A stretch of DNA of 64,000 bases, from positions 1-64,000 of the forward strand of contig JAIUNU010000014.1 in NCBI GenBank assembly GCA_020161365.1. Direction: 5' to 3'. Below the pieces are notes generated by a model. The model saw only the letters and a program-made list of their open reading frames with translations, was not told where the DNA came from and searched no databases. This stretch comes from Pseudomonadota bacterium (GTDB lineage: Bacteria > Pseudomonadota > Alphaproteobacteria > Caulobacterales > Caulobacteraceae). The first letter of the stretch is position 1; every line of letters begins with the position of its first letter. Of the stretch, positions 24,720 to 34,378 are shown piece after piece. A program made the position numbers and the translations under genes.

Positions 24720-25151
24720 ATGCTGTCTCCGAAGAAGACCAAATTCCGCAAGCAGTTCAAGGGCCGCATCCACGGCACTTCGAAGGGCGGCACCCTGCTG
24801 AACTTCGGTTCGTACGGCCTGAAGGCCGTCGAGCCGGAGCGCATCACGGCCCGTCAGATCGAAGCCGCCCGTCGCGCCATCACCCGCCAGATGAAGCGTC
24901 AAGGCCGCGTCTGGATCCGTATCTTCCCGGACGTGCCGGTCACCGGCAAGCCGGCGGAAGTCCGGATGGGTAAGGGTAAGGGCGCCGTGGATTACTGGGC
25001 CGCTCGCGTGGCTCCGGGCCGCATCATGTTCGAAATCGACGGCGTGCCGGACGATATCGCGCGTGAAGCGCTCCGCCTTGGCGCCGCCAAGCTGCCGATC
25101 CGCACCCGTGTTGTCACCCGCATCGATGCGGGCGTGGCTCAGGAGGCCTGA
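24720..25151 (+). CDS. rplP: 50S ribosomal protein L16
   Basis: A 143-residue L16 protein next to the A-site tRNA. Starts MLSPKKTKFRKQFKGRIHG and contains RQIEAARRAITRQMKRQGRVWIR and RMGKGKGAVDYWAARV, the latter with the arginine that is hydroxylated in some bacteria. The stop is followed by rpmC after 5 nt. Uses ATG with the upstream sequence AAGGATTAG. Confidence 0.97.
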   Translation: MLSPKKTKFRKQFKGRIHGTSKGGTLLNFGSYGLKAVEPERITARQIEAARRAITRQMKRQGRVWIRIFPDVPVTGKPAEVRMGKGKGAVDYWAARVAPGRIMFEIDGVPDDIAREALRLGAAKLPIRTRVVTRIDAGVAQEA

Positions 25152-25156
25152 GGCTC

Positions 25157-25348
25157 ATGAAGATCGCTGAAATCCGGGGCATGACCCCCGACCAGCTGGC
25201 CGACACCCTGATCAGCCTGAAGAAGGAGCAGTTCAACCTGCGCTTCCAGGCCGCCACGGGCCAGGTCGAGAAGACCCACCGCGTCAACGAAATCCGCAAG
25301 GATATCGCGCGGATCAAGACCGTGCTGCGCGCCAAGGCCGCGGCTTAA
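25157..25348 (+). CDS. rpmC: 50S ribosomal protein L29
   Basis: A 63-residue L29 protein close to the exit tunnel. The helical hairpin is seen as [20 protein letters not shown] and [20 protein letters not shown]. The ATG lies 5 nt after the rplP stop, with the ribosome-binding site (AGGAGG) inside the rplP end. rpsQ starts 10 nt downstream. Confidence 0.96.
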
Positions 25349-25358
25349 GGAGAACGAT

Positions 25359-25598
25359 ATGCCCAAGCGTATCCTCGAAGGGGTCGTCGTCTCCGATAAG
25401 GGCGACAAGACCGTGGTGGTGAAGGTCGAACGGACCATCGTCCACCCGGTTCTGAAGAAGATCGTGCGTCAGTCCAAAAAGTACCACGCGCACGACGAAG
25501 CCAACGCGTACAAGGCCGGTGAAGCGATCCGCATCATCGAGTGCGCTCCGAAGTCCAAGCTGAAGACCTGGGAAGTGCTTCCCAAGGCTTCGGCTTAA
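25359..25598 (+). CDS. rpsQ: 30S ribosomal protein S17
   Basis: A 79-residue S17 protein with an OB fold, an early 16S rRNA binder. Begins [21 protein letters not shown] and contains the signature [23 protein letters not shown]. The ATG has a clean AAGGAGAA ribosome-binding site. It is followed by rplN after a 17-nt gap. Confidence 0.97.
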
Positions 25599-25615
25599 TC
25601 TGGAAGGTTTAGACC

Positions 25616-25984
25616 ATGATCCAGATGCAAACTAACCTGGAAGTCGCCGACAACTCTGGCGCTCGCCGGGTCATGTGCATCAAGGTGTTGGGCGGCGCTG
25701 GCCGTCGCTACGCCAGCGTGGGCGACGTCATCGTCGTCTCCGTCAAGGAAGCCATTCCGCGCGGTCGCGTGAAGAAGGGTGACGTGCTTCGCGCCGTCGT
25801 CGTTCGGGTGAATCAAAATCTGAAGCGCAAGGATGGCTCGGTCATCCGCTTCGATAAGAACGCCGCGGTGATCGTGAACAAGCAGAGCGAGCCGGTCGGC
25901 ACGCGGATCTTCGGCCCGGTTCCCCGCGAACTGCGCGCCAAGAACCACATGAAGATCATCTCCCTCGCTCCGGAGGTGCTGTAA
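25616..25984 (+). CDS. rplN: 50S ribosomal protein L14
   Basis: A 122-residue L14 protein of the 50S subunit interface, also the target of RsfS silencing factor. Core motifs are MIQMQTNLEVADNSGARRVM and IKVLGGAGRRYASVGDVIVVSV with KNAAVIVN later. The usual bacterial length of 122 is exact. Stop TAATGG overlaps the rplX start by one base. Confidence 0.97.
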   Translation: MIQMQTNLEVADNSGARRVMCIKVLGGAGRRYASVGDVIVVSVKEAIPRGRVKKGDVLRAVVVRVNQNLKRKDGSVIRFDKNAAVIVNKQSEPVGTRIFGPVPRELRAKNHMKIISLAPEVL

Positions 25985-26298
25985 TGGCCGCTAAGATCAA
26001 GAAGGGCGACCGCGTCGTCGTTCTGGCCGGCAAGGACAAGGGCAAGCAAGGCTCGGTCCTTCAAGTCCTGCCGAAGGACAACAGGGTCGTCGTGGAAGGC
26101 GTGAACATGGTTTCGCGTCACACCAAGCCGACCCAAGCCGATCCGCAAGGCGGCATCAAGAACAAGGAAGCCGCGCTGCACGTCTCGAACGTCGCCATCG
26201 TGGACTCCAACGGCAAGCCCACCCGCGTCGGTTTCAAGATCGAAGGCGACAAGAAGGTGCGCGTCGCCAAGACGACCGGCGAGGTGATCAATGGCTGA
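25984..26298 (+). CDS. rplX: 50S ribosomal protein L24
   Basis: A 104-residue L24 protein, an assembly initiator of the 50S subunit. The KOW motif KIKKGDRVVVLAGKDKGKQG is at the N-terminus, followed by the conserved GVNMVSRHTKP. Its last codons overlap the rplE start by 8 nt, so translation is coupled. Confidence 0.97.
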   Translation: MAAKIKKGDRVVVLAGKDKGKQGSVLQVLPKDNRVVVEGVNMVSRHTKPTQADPQGGIKNKEAALHVSNVAIVDSNGKPTRVGFKIEGDKKVRVAKTTGEVING

Positions 26299-26848
26299 TC
26301 AAGCTTACGAGCCCCGGCTGAAGACCGTTTATCGCGAGCGCATCCGCGCCGCGATGAAGGAGCAGTTCGGCTACACCAACGAGATGCAGATCCCCAAGCT
26401 GGACAAGATTGTCCTGAACATGGGTATCGGCGAGGCCGTGGCCGACTCCAAGAAGGCCCAGACCGCGCTGAAGGACCTGCAAGCGATCGCCGGTCAGAAG
26501 CCCGTCGCGACCCGCGCCCGCAAGTCGATCGCCGGCTTCAAGCTGCGCGAAGGCATGGTGGTCGGCGCCAAGGTCACCCTGCGCAAGGACCGGATGTACG
26601 AATTCCTCGACCGCCTGGTCACGATCGCGCTGCCGCGCGTGAAGGACTTCCGTGGTCTGAACGGCAAGAGCTTCGACGGCCGTGGCAACTACGCCATGGG
26701 CCTGAAGGAGCACCTGGTGTTCCCGGAAATCAACTATGACCAGATCGAACAGATCTGGGGCATGGACATCATCGTCTGCACCACTGCGAAGTCCGATCAG
26801 GAAGCCAAGGCTCTCCTGAAGGAATTCCAGTTCCCGTTCGTGAACTAA
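26291..26848 (+). CDS. rplE: 50S ribosomal protein L5
   Basis: A 185-residue L5 protein that binds 5S rRNA and contacts P-site tRNA. Motifs: RIRAAMKEQFGYTNEMQIPKL, QKPVATRARKSIAGFKLREG and FDGRGNYAMGLKEHLVFPEI. It begins eight bases inside rplX. A 21-nt gap with GGGAAGGGAAAG separates it from rpsN. Confidence 0.97.
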   Translation: MADQAYEPRLKTVYRERIRAAMKEQFGYTNEMQIPKLDKIVLNMGIGEAVADSKKAQTALKDLQAIAGQKPVATRARKSIAGFKLREGMVVGAKVTLRKDRMYEFLDRLVTIALPRVKDFRGLNGKSFDGRGNYAMGLKEHLVFPEINYDQIEQIWGMDIIVCTTAKSDQEAKALLKEFQFPFVN

Positions 26849-26869
26849 GAGCGGGAAGGGAAAGAAACC

Positions 26870-27175
26870 ATGGCCAAGAAAAGCGCCGTCAACCGCAACG
26901 AAGCCGTCAAGGCTCTCGTCAAGAAGTTCGCCGAAAAGCGCGCCGCGCTGAAGGCGATCGCCAACGACGAGACCCTGCCGCTCGAGGAACGCTTCGAGGC
27001 TCGCCTCAAGCTCGCCAAGCTGCCGCGTAACAGCGCCGCGATCCGCATCCGCAATCGCTGCGAAGTCACCGGCCGTCCGCGCGCCTATTACCGTAAGCTC
27101 AAGATGAGCCGTGTGGCCCTCCGCGAACTGGGTTCGCAAGGCCAGATCCCCGGCCTCGTCAAGTCGAGCTGGTGA
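26870..27175 (+). CDS. rpsN: 30S ribosomal protein S14 (zinc-independent type)
   Basis: A 101-residue S14 protein of the 30S head. The long form without the CxxC-x(n)-CxxC zinc module is seen: the conserved segment reads RNRCEVTGRPRAYYRKLKMSR with a single cysteine. It therefore does not depend on zinc. C-terminal residues GQIPGLVKSSW are canonical. rpsH follows after 10 nt. Confidence 0.97.
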   Translation: MAKKSAVNRNEAVKALVKKFAEKRAALKAIANDETLPLEERFEARLKLAKLPRNSAAIRIRNRCEVTGRPRAYYRKLKMSRVALRELGSQGQIPGLVKSSW

Positions 27176-27185
27176 GGACGATCAG

Positions 27186-27584
27186 ATGTCGATGAACGAT
27201 CCCCTGAGCGATATGATCGCTCGCATCAAGAACGCCGCCCAACGCAAGCGGTCCAAGGTCTCGACGCCGGCTTCCAAGCTGCGCGCCCGCGTCCTGGACG
27301 TGCTGGCCGACGAAGGCTACATCCGCGGCTACTCGCTGGTCGAGAAGCCCGGCGCGTTCCCCGAATTCGAGATCGAGCTCAAGTACTTCGACGGTGAGCC
27401 CGTGATCGCTGAGATCAGCCGCGTGTCCAAGCCTGGCCGTCGCGTCTACTCCTCGATCAAGGACCTGAAGCCGATCAAGAACGGCCTGGGCATCTCGATC
27501 CTGTCGACGCCGAAGGGCGTCATGTCGGACACCGCTGCACGCGACGCTAACGTCGGCGGCGAAGTCCTCTGCCGCGTCTACTAG
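27186..27584 (+). CDS. rpsH: 30S ribosomal protein S8
   Basis: A 132-residue S8 protein, central in 16S rRNA assembly; in enterobacteria it also represses the spc operon. Starts MSMNDPLSDMIARIKNAAQRKR and ends with LSTPKGVMSDTAARDANVGGEVLCRVY, the typical C-terminal signature. The frame stays open 25 codons upstream into rpsN, but homology and the GAGGACGATCAG site support the ATG at 27186. Confidence 0.97.
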   Translation: MSMNDPLSDMIARIKNAAQRKRSKVSTPASKLRARVLDVLADEGYIRGYSLVEKPGAFPEFEIELKYFDGEPVIAEISRVSKPGRRVYSSIKDLKPIKNGLGISILSTPKGVMSDTAARDANVGGEVLCRVY

Positions 27585-27602
27585 GCGCGGGAGGGAAAGA
27601 GC

Positions 27603-28136
27603 ATGTCACGTATCGGTAAGAAAGCCGTCGCAATCCCCTCGGGCGTGCAAGTCACGCTCGCGGGTCAGACGGTCACGGTGAAGGGCCCCAAGGGTCAGTT
27701 GTCGTGGACGATCGCCGACGAAGTCGAAGTCAAGCAAGAGGGCTCTGAGCTCCTGCTGGCTCCGCGCGTCGACACGAAGCGCGCCAAGGGCATGTGGGGT
27801 CTGTCCCGCACGCTGGTGGCCAACATGGTGCATGGTGTCACCGCCGGGTTCGAGGAAAGCCTCGAACTGGTCGGCGTTGGTTACCGCGCAGCCATGAAGG
27901 GCACCGCCCTGAGCCTCCAACTCGGTTTCAGCCACGACGTGGACGTTGAGGCTCCGGCCGGCGTCACCTTCGCGGTGCCGAAGCAAACCGAAATCAAGAT
28001 CGCCGGCATCGACAAGCAGGCGGTTGGTGAGATTGCCGCGAAGATCCGCCGCATTCGTCCGCCGGAACCCTACAAGGGCAAGGGCGTGCGTTATGCTGGC
28101 GAGAAGGTTCGCCGCAAGGAAGGCAAGAAGAAGTAA
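27603..28136 (+). CDS. rplF: 50S ribosomal protein L6
   Basis: A 177-residue L6 protein near the sarcin-ricin region where elongation factors bind. Motifs: MSRIGKKAVAIPSGVQV, VKGPKGQLSW, and the C-terminal IRRIRPPEPYKGKGVRYAGE. An upstream GGGAGGGAAAG gives a strong ribosome-binding site. rplR starts 3 nt after the stop. Confidence 0.97.
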   Translation: MSRIGKKAVAIPSGVQVTLAGQTVTVKGPKGQLSWTIADEVEVKQEGSELLLAPRVDTKRAKGMWGLSRTLVANMVHGVTAGFEESLELVGVGYRAAMKGTALSLQLGFSHDVDVEAPAGVTFAVPKQTEIKIAGIDKQAVGEIAAKIRRIRPPEPYKGKGVRYAGEKVRRKEGKKK

Positions 28137-28139
28137 GCC

Positions 28140-28490
28140 ATGGCGCTCTCTCCTCGTGAATCGGCGGCCAAGCGCGCTCAGCGCGTTCGCACCCGCCTCA
28201 AGAGCCTCGCCAACGGTCGTCCGCGTCTGTCGGTCTTCCGTTCGTCGAAGAACATCTACGCCCAGATCATCGATGATGCTCGCGGCGTGACCCTGGCGTC
28301 GGCCTCCACTTTGGAAGCCGAAGGCAAGGGCGCGGACAAGGATGCCGCGGCCAAGGTCGGCAAGCTCGTCGCCGAGCGCGCCATCGAGAAGGGCGTCAAG
28401 GACGTCGTTTTCGACCGTGGCGGCTACATCTTCCACGGCCGGGTGAAAGCCCTGGCCGACGCCGCGCGCGAAGCCGGCCTGAACTTCTAA
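28140..28490 (+). CDS. rplR: 50S ribosomal protein L18
   Basis: A 116-residue L18 protein that binds 5S rRNA together with L5 and L25. Conserved segments: RLSVFRSSKNIYAQIIDD and KDVVFDRGGYIFHGRVKALADAAREAGL. Full bacterial length, in its usual place between L6 and S5. A ten-base spacer with GGGAACG leads to rpsE. Confidence 0.97.
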   Translation: MALSPRESAAKRAQRVRTRLKSLANGRPRLSVFRSSKNIYAQIIDDARGVTLASASTLEAEGKGADKDAAAKVGKLVAERAIEKGVKDVVFDRGGYIFHGRVKALADAAREAGLNF

Positions 28491-28500
28491 GGGAACGAAA

Positions 28501-29106
28501 ATGGCTCGTGGTGAACAACAGCGCGGTGAAGGCGGTCAACGCCGGGACCGTCGCGACCGCAACGCCCCCGAAGAGCGGGTCGACAGCGACATCGTCGAAA
28601 AGCTCGTCCACATCAACCGCGTCGCCGCCACCGTGAAGGGTGGTCGTCGCTTCAGCTTCGCTGCTCTGATGGTCGTCGGCGACCAAAAGGGCCGCGTCGG
28701 CTTCGGTCATGGCAAGGCGCGTGAGGTGCCGGAAGCCATCCGCAAGGCGACTGAAGAAGCCAAGAAGACGATGATCCGCGTTCCGCTGCGCGAATCCCGC
28801 ACCCTGCACCACGACGGCGCTGGCCGTTGGGGCGCTGGCAAGGTGATGATGCGCGCGGCGCCTCCCGGCACCGGCGTCATCGCCGGCGGTCCGATGCGCG
28901 CGGTTCTCGAAACCCTGGGCGTCCAGGACGTCGTGGCCAAGTCGACGGGTTCCTCGAACCCGTACAACATGGTGCGCGCCACGTTCGAAGCCCTGAAGGT
29001 GCAATCGTCGCCCCGCCAGATCGCCGCCAAGCGCGGCAAGAAGGTTGGCGACATCCTCGGCCGCCGTGCCGACGGCGCTTCGGCGCCGGAAGCCATCGAG
29101 GGCTAA
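28501..29106 (+). CDS. rpsE: 30S ribosomal protein S5
   Basis: A 201-residue S5 protein at the mRNA entry site, important for accuracy. The S5 double-stranded RNA-binding domain is seen in EKLVHINRVAATVKGGRRF and VGFGHGKAREVPEAI; the C-terminal half carries GTGVIAGGPMRAVLETLGV and SSNPYNMVRATFEAL. An extra arginine-rich N-terminal 25 residues (RGEQQRGEGGQRRDRRDR) resembles other alphaproteobacterial S5 proteins. rpmD follows 3 nt after the stop. Confidence 0.97.
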   Translation: MARGEQQRGEGGQRRDRRDRNAPEERVDSDIVEKLVHINRVAATVKGGRRFSFAALMVVGDQKGRVGFGHGKAREVPEAIRKATEEAKKTMIRVPLRESRTLHHDGAGRWGAGKVMMRAAPPGTGVIAGGPMRAVLETLGVQDVVAKSTGSSNPYNMVRATFEALKVQSSPRQIAAKRGKKVGDILGRRADGASAPEAIEG

Positions 29107-29109
29107 GTC

Positions 29110-29295
29110 ATGGCTGAAGCTAAGACCGTTACGGTTCGCCAAACCGGCAGCCCGATCCGTCGGGAAAAGGACCAGCGCGCCACGCTCGTGGGTCTGGGTC
29201 TGAACCGCGTGGGTCGTGTCTCGACCCTGCAGGACAACCCGTCGACCCGCGGCATGATCCGCAAGGTCCAGCACCTGCTGGAAATCGTCGAGTAG
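29110..29295 (+). CDS. rpmD: 50S ribosomal protein L30
   Basis: A 61-residue L30 protein. The family pattern is evident in VRQTGSPIRREKDQRATLVG and GLNRVGRVSTLQDNPSTRGM, with IRKVQHLLEIVE at the end. Last gene of the first long ribosomal unit, since a terminator-like hairpin lies 23 nt past its stop. Confidence 0.96.
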   Translation: MAEAKTVTVRQTGSPIRREKDQRATLVGLGLNRVGRVSTLQDNPSTRGMIRKVQHLLEIVE

Positions 29296-29318
29296 TCCTT
29301 CTACGCGATGTGAATTAC

Positions 29319-29347
29319 GCCACCCCGGAGCGATCCGGGGTGGCTTT
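29319..29347 (+). terminator. Terminator between rpmD and rplO
   Basis: GCCACCCCGGA (29319-29329) pairs perfectly with TCCGGGGTGGC (29334-29344) around GCGA, followed by TTT. Its stem and GCGA loop resemble the terminator after rplQ (34978-35006). It splits the usual spc operon; partial read-through is likely, because rplO has a separate leader of about 120 nt. Confidence 0.75.
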
Positions 29348-29470
29348 CGTTTGAATTCGCGCATTCGCCCCATTGAGTTTTCTCGCGTTTTGGGGTTTTA
29401 AGCGCGCTCTGTTTTTCAAAAGCCGAGTCCAGCCGCCTGGCTGGGCGCAGATCTCCAAGGAGAGGCACAT

Positions 29471-29956
29471 ATGACCAAGCTGAACGAACTGGCTCCCCGC
29501 GAAGGCTCGACCAAGGGCCGCATGCGCGTTGGTCGCGGCCCGGGTTCGGGCAAGGGCAAGACCGCCGGTCGCGGTGTGAAGGGCCAGAAGGCGCGCTCGG
29601 GCGTCGCCATCAACGGCTTCGAAGGCGGTCAAATGCCGCTGCACATGCGTATGCCGAAGCGCGGCTTCAACAACCCCTTCCGTCTCGAGTTCGCCGAAGT
29701 GAACCTGTGGCGCCTGGAGCAGGCCGTCGCCGCTGGCAAGATCAAGAAGGGCGCCGAATTGGGCGCTGCTGAGCTGGTCGCCGCCGGCGTCATCCGTCGC
29801 GAACTGGACGGCGTGAAGCTGCTGGGCAAGGGCGAGATCAAGACCGCTCTGAAGCTGACCGTCTATTCGGCCACCGAAGCCGCCATCAAGGCCGTCGAGG
29901 CCGCTGGTGGTTCGGTCACCGTGACCAAGAAGGCCAAGGCGCAAGCCGAAGCCTAA
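29471..29956 (+). CDS. rplO: 50S ribosomal protein L15
   Basis: A 161-residue L15 protein, a late 50S assembly component. Conserved stretches: TKLNELAPREGSTKGRMRVG, GSGKGKTAGRGVKGQKARSG and GFEGGQMPLHMRMPKRGFNN. The ATG at 29471 follows CAAGGAGAGG. It is separated from rpmD by 175 bp that include a terminator, so a promoter for rplO-secY probably lies at about 29350-29460, though I could not pick it with confidence. Confidence 0.97.
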   Translation: MTKLNELAPREGSTKGRMRVGRGPGSGKGKTAGRGVKGQKARSGVAINGFEGGQMPLHMRMPKRGFNNPFRLEFAEVNLWRLEQAVAAGKIKKGAELGAAELVAAGVIRRELDGVKLLGKGEIKTALKLTVYSATEAAIKAVEAAGGSVTVTKKAKAQAEA

Positions 29957-30175
29957 AGGCATATGTCATCCCGTTGAGCGCCTCGCGCTTTCGGGACCGC
30001 GTTTCCGACCGGGATGACAGAATTTCGAGGCTCGCCGTGACATCGCGGCGGGCCTCACCTATTTGTGGCGCTCTCCTCGGATCAGCGTGATCCAGGAAAC
30101 CTTATTTCAGAGCGCGGTCGCCACCGAAGCGGTATTGGCTTTCGACGATCGCGCTCCTGAGTCGTGGGGATCTGT
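29957..30175 (+). other. rplO-secY gap with two strong hairpins
   Basis: TGTCATCCCG (29964-29973) pairs perfectly with CGGGATGACA (30010-30019); a second hairpin is formed by GAGGCTCGCCG near 30027 and CGGCGGGCCTC near 30047-30057. Neither has a T-tract. In many bacteria secY is closely coupled to rplO, so a 219-bp structured gap is unusual and may hold an attenuator or RNA-processing site. No gene is seen in it. Confidence 0.5.
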
Positions 30176-31531
<1,356 letters not shown>

Positions 31532-31558
31532 GCGCGGTCTTGTTTCCAAACCAGGCGT

Positions 31559-31595
31559 CGGAAGTCGGTTTGTCGCAAAACTGACTTCCGTTTTC
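31559..31595 (+). terminator. Rho-independent terminator after secY
   Basis: CGGAAGTC (31559-31566) pairs with GACTTCCG (31583-31590); extra pairing of GGTTT with AAACT lengthens the stem, and TTTTCT follows. Separates secY from adk, which is often co-transcribed in other bacteria. Confidence 0.8.
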
Positions 31596-31663
31596 TCCCG
31601 GCGCAATCTAGGTCTGCGGAGGGAGGAGCGGGCGGAGACCCGCCAACGCGCGAAGGGGCATTT

Positions 31664-32239
31664 ATGAATCTGATCCTGTTCGGCCCGCCGGCGGCGGGGA
31701 AGGGGACCCAGGCCAAACGCCTGGTCACGGAGCGCGGCATGGTCCAGCTCTCGACCGGCGACATGCTGCGCGCGGCCATCGCCTCGGGCTCGGAGCTGGG
31801 GCAGCGCGTCAAGGGCGTTCTGGATCGCGGGGAGCTGGTGACCGATGAAATCGTCATCGCCCTGATCGAAGATCGCCTGCCTGAAGCCGAGGCGGCCGGC
31901 GGCGCGATCTTCGACGGCTTCCCCCGTACGGTGGCTCAGGCCGAGGCGTTGGATAAAATGTTGGCGGCGCGCGGTCAGAAGATCGACGTCGTTCTCCGAC
32001 TCAAGGTAGACGAGCCCGCCCTGATCGAACGGATCAAGAAGCGGTTCGAAGAGCAGGGACGGCCCGACGACAATCCGGAAGTCTTCGTGACTCGTCTGGC
32101 CGCGTACAACGCTCAGACCGCGCCGCTGCTGCCCTACTATGAAGGGCAGGGCAAGCTGACGGAACTGGATGGCATGGGGACCGTCGAAACGGTCGCCGCG
32201 TCGATCGACAACGCGCTGGAGCCCGTCGCCGCAGGATGA
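31664..32239 (+). CDS. adk: Adenylate kinase, short-LID type
   Basis: Interconverts ATP and AMP with two ADP. The 191-residue length fits the short form lacking the zinc-binding LID insertion: between RLKVDEPALIERIKKRF and DDNPEVFVTRLAAY there are only a few residues. The P-loop is GPPAAGKGT (7-15), the AMP site is STGDMLRAAI, and the GFPRT motif follows IFDG. It sits in the alphaproteobacterial position between secY and rpsM. The ATG follows GAAGGGGC. Confidence 0.96.
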   Translation: MNLILFGPPAAGKGTQAKRLVTERGMVQLSTGDMLRAAIASGSELGQRVKGVLDRGELVTDEIVIALIEDRLPEAEAAGGAIFDGFPRTVAQAEALDKMLAARGQKIDVVLRLKVDEPALIERIKKRFEEQGRPDDNPEVFVTRLAAYNAQTAPLLPYYEGQGKLTELDGMGTVETVAASIDNALEPVAAG

Positions 32240-32351
32240 CTATCCGGCAGCGATAAGCGGGCCCCATCTCTGGAGAGAGCGTGACTTTGCTCACGCGCCT
32301 GTGGTCGATTAAGAAAGCCCGAATTTGGGGGATGTCTCCCGGATTCAGTTG

Positions 32352-32379
32352 TTGACGGAAGCGAAACGATCCCTATAAC
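32352..32379 (+). promoter_or_regulatory. Housekeeping sigma promoter for rpsM-rpsK-rpoA
   Basis: TTGACGG (32352-32358), 13 nt, then CCTATAAC (32372-32379) closely match the Caulobacter housekeeping consensus TTGACGS-N(10-14)-GCTANAWC. It lies 107 bp before the rpsM start and after adk, giving the alpha unit its own strong promoter. Confidence 0.75.
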
Positions 32380-32485
32380 GGGGCGCTTCCGCGAAAGGGC
32401 GCGATCCGTGCGCGCCGGTTTGGATCCCTGATCCGGCCGGGGGCGCCGTTCGCGTCTTTAGTGCGTGACTAGGAGAACATTAGAC

Positions 32486-32854
32486 GTGGCCCGTATCGCA
32501 GGCGTCAACATCCCGACGAACAAGCGCGTTCTGATCGCGCTTCAGTACATTCACGGCATCGGCCAAAAGTCGGCTCGTGAAATCATCACGAAGGTGGGCA
32601 TCGAGGATGCGCGTCGCGTCAATCAACTGACCGACGCCGAGGTCCTCGCGATCCGCGAGACGATCGACCGTGACTACACCGTCGAGGGCGACCTGCGTCG
32701 CGAGAACTCGATGAACATCAAGCGTCTGATGGACCTGGCCTGCTATCGCGGCCTGCGTCACCGTAAGGGCCTGCCGGTCCGCGGTCAGCGCACCCACACG
32801 AACGCCCGCACCCGCAAGGGTCCGGCCAAGCCGATCGCCGGCAAGAAGAAGTAA
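32486..32854 (+). CDS. rpsM: 30S ribosomal protein S13
   Basis: A 122-residue S13 protein that contacts P-site tRNA and bridges the subunits. Starts ARIAGVNIPTNKRVLIALQY and contains HGIGQKSAREIITKVGI, MDLACYRGLRHRKGLPVRGQ and RTHTNARTRKGP. The start is GTG at 32486 with AGGAGAAC 11 nt upstream; an earlier in-frame GTG would add seven non-homologous residues. Leads the unit rpsM-rpsK-rpoA. Confidence 0.97.
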   Translation: MARIAGVNIPTNKRVLIALQYIHGIGQKSAREIITKVGIEDARRVNQLTDAEVLAIRETIDRDYTVEGDLRRENSMNIKRLMDLACYRGLRHRKGLPVRGQRTHTNARTRKGPAKPIAGKKK

Positions 32855-32867
32855 GGTAGCCTGACCG

Positions 32868-33257
32868 ATGGCCAAGGAACCGGCTCGCGTTAAACGTCGC
32901 GAACGCAAGAACATCACCTCGGGCGTGGCGCACGTGAACGCCTCGTTCAACAACACCATGATCACCATCACCGACGCCCAGGGCAACACGATCTCGTGGT
33001 CCTCGGCCGGCATGATGGGCTTCAAGGGCTCGCGCAAGTCGACCCCGTACGCCGCGCAGATGGCCGCCGAAGACGCGGGCAAGAAGGCTGCCGAGCACGG
33101 CGTGAAGACGCTGGAAGTCAACGTTTCGGGTCCGGGTTCGGGCCGTGAGTCGGCCCTGCGCGCGCTGCAAGCTGCGGGCATGACCATCACGACCATCCGC
33201 GACGTCACGCCGATCCCGCACAACGGCTGCCGTCCGCCCAAGCGTCGTCGCGTCTAG
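32868..33257 (+). CDS. rpsK: 30S ribosomal protein S11
   Basis: A 129-residue S11 protein of the 30S platform. Motifs: VAHVNASFNNTMITITDAQG, GFKGSRKSTPYAAQMAAEDA and the C-terminal IRDVTPIPHNGCRPPKRRRV. Directly followed by rpoA: the rpsD (S4) gene found here in many bacteria is absent, as is normal in Alphaproteobacteria. Confidence 0.97.
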   Translation: MAKEPARVKRRERKNITSGVAHVNASFNNTMITITDAQGNTISWSSAGMMGFKGSRKSTPYAAQMAAEDAGKKAAEHGVKTLEVNVSGPGSGRESALRALQAAGMTITTIRDVTPIPHNGCRPPKRRRV

Positions 33258-33334
33258 TACTTTTTAGACCACAATCTTCCTTCGCCGGCTGCGTAAACCG
33301 CGGCCGGCGAGCCGCGTTCAAGGGACCCGACCAC

Positions 33335-34351
33335 GTGATCGAAAGAAACTGGAACGAACTGATCCGTCCTGAGAAGCCGCAAATCGAAACCGGCGCCGAT
33401 GCCACCCGCAAGGCCCGTATCGTCGCTGAACCGCTCGAGCGCGGCTTCGGCGTGACGCTCGGCAACGCTCTGCGTCGCGTTCTCCTCTCGTCGCTGCAAG
33501 GCGCCGCCGTCACCGCCATCCAAATCGATGGCGTGGTGCACGAATTCTCCTCGCTCGAAGGCGTCCGTGAAGACGTCGTCGACATCGTTCTGAACATCAA
33601 GCAGCTGGCCGTGCGCATGCACGCCGAAGGCCCCAAGCGCATGACCCTGCGCGCCACGGGCCCCGGCCCGGTGACCGCTGGTCAGATCGAGACTCCGGCC
33701 GACATCGAGATCCTGAACCCCGACCACGTGCTCTGCACGCTGGACGACGGCGCTTCGGTGCGCATGGAGTTCACGGTCAACAACGGCAAGGGCTATGTCC
33801 CGGCTGACCGCAACCGTCCGGAAGACGCGCCGATCGGCCTCATCGCCGTCGACGCCCTGTACTCGCCGGTCAAGCGCGTCGCCTACCGCGTCGAGCCGAC
33901 CCGTCAAGGTCAGTCGCTGGACTACGACAAGCTGATCCTGGAAGTCGAAACCAACGGCGCCGTCACTCCGGTGGACGCCGTGGCCTACGCCGCCCGGATC
34001 CTGCAAGACCAACTGCAGATCTTCATCACCTTCGAGGAACCGAAGGCCAAGTCGGCCGATGAGTCCAAGCCGGAACTGCCGTTTAACCCGGCCCTGCTGA
34101 AGAAGGTAGACGAGCTGGAGCTGTCGGTCCGTTCGGCCAACTGCCTGAAGAACGACAACATCGTCTACATCGGCGACCTGATCCAGAAGACCGAAGCCGA
34201 GATGCTCCGCACCCCGAACTTCGGCCGCAAGTCGCTGAACGAAATCAAGGAAGTGCTCGCCGGCATGGGTCTGCACCTCGGCATGGACGTGCCGAACTGG
34301 CCGCCGGAGAACATCGAAGACCTGGCCAAGAAGTTCGAAGACCAGATCTAA
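33335..34351 (+). CDS. rpoA: DNA-directed RNA polymerase subunit alpha
   Basis: A 338-residue alpha subunit. The N-terminal assembly domain (about 1-235) has the conserved ARIVAEPLERGFGVTLGNALRRVLLSSL and EFSSLEGVREDVVDIVLNIK; the C-terminal domain (about 260-338) that contacts UP elements and activators has NDNIVYIGDLIQKTEAEMLR and TPNFGRKSLNEIKEVL. Start GTG at 33335 after AAGGGACC. A hairpin lies past the stop at 34379-34402, and rplQ begins 187 bp on. Confidence 0.97.
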   Translation: MIERNWNELIRPEKPQIETGADATRKARIVAEPLERGFGVTLGNALRRVLLSSLQGAAVTAIQIDGVVHEFSSLEGVREDVVDIVLNIKQLAVRMHAEGPKRMTLRATGPGPVTAGQIETPADIEILNPDHVLCTLDDGASVRMEFTVNNGKGYVPADRNRPEDAPIGLIAVDALYSPVKRVAYRVEPTRQGQSLDYDKLILEVETNGAVTPVDAVAYAARILQDQLQIFITFEEPKAKSADESKPELPFNPALLKKVDELELSVRSANCLKNDNIVYIGDLIQKTEAEMLRTPNFGRKSLNEIKEVLAGMGLHLGMDVPNWPPENIEDLAKKFEDQI

Positions 34352-34378
34352 GACTTCCAGCCTAACGCGCTTAATCCG

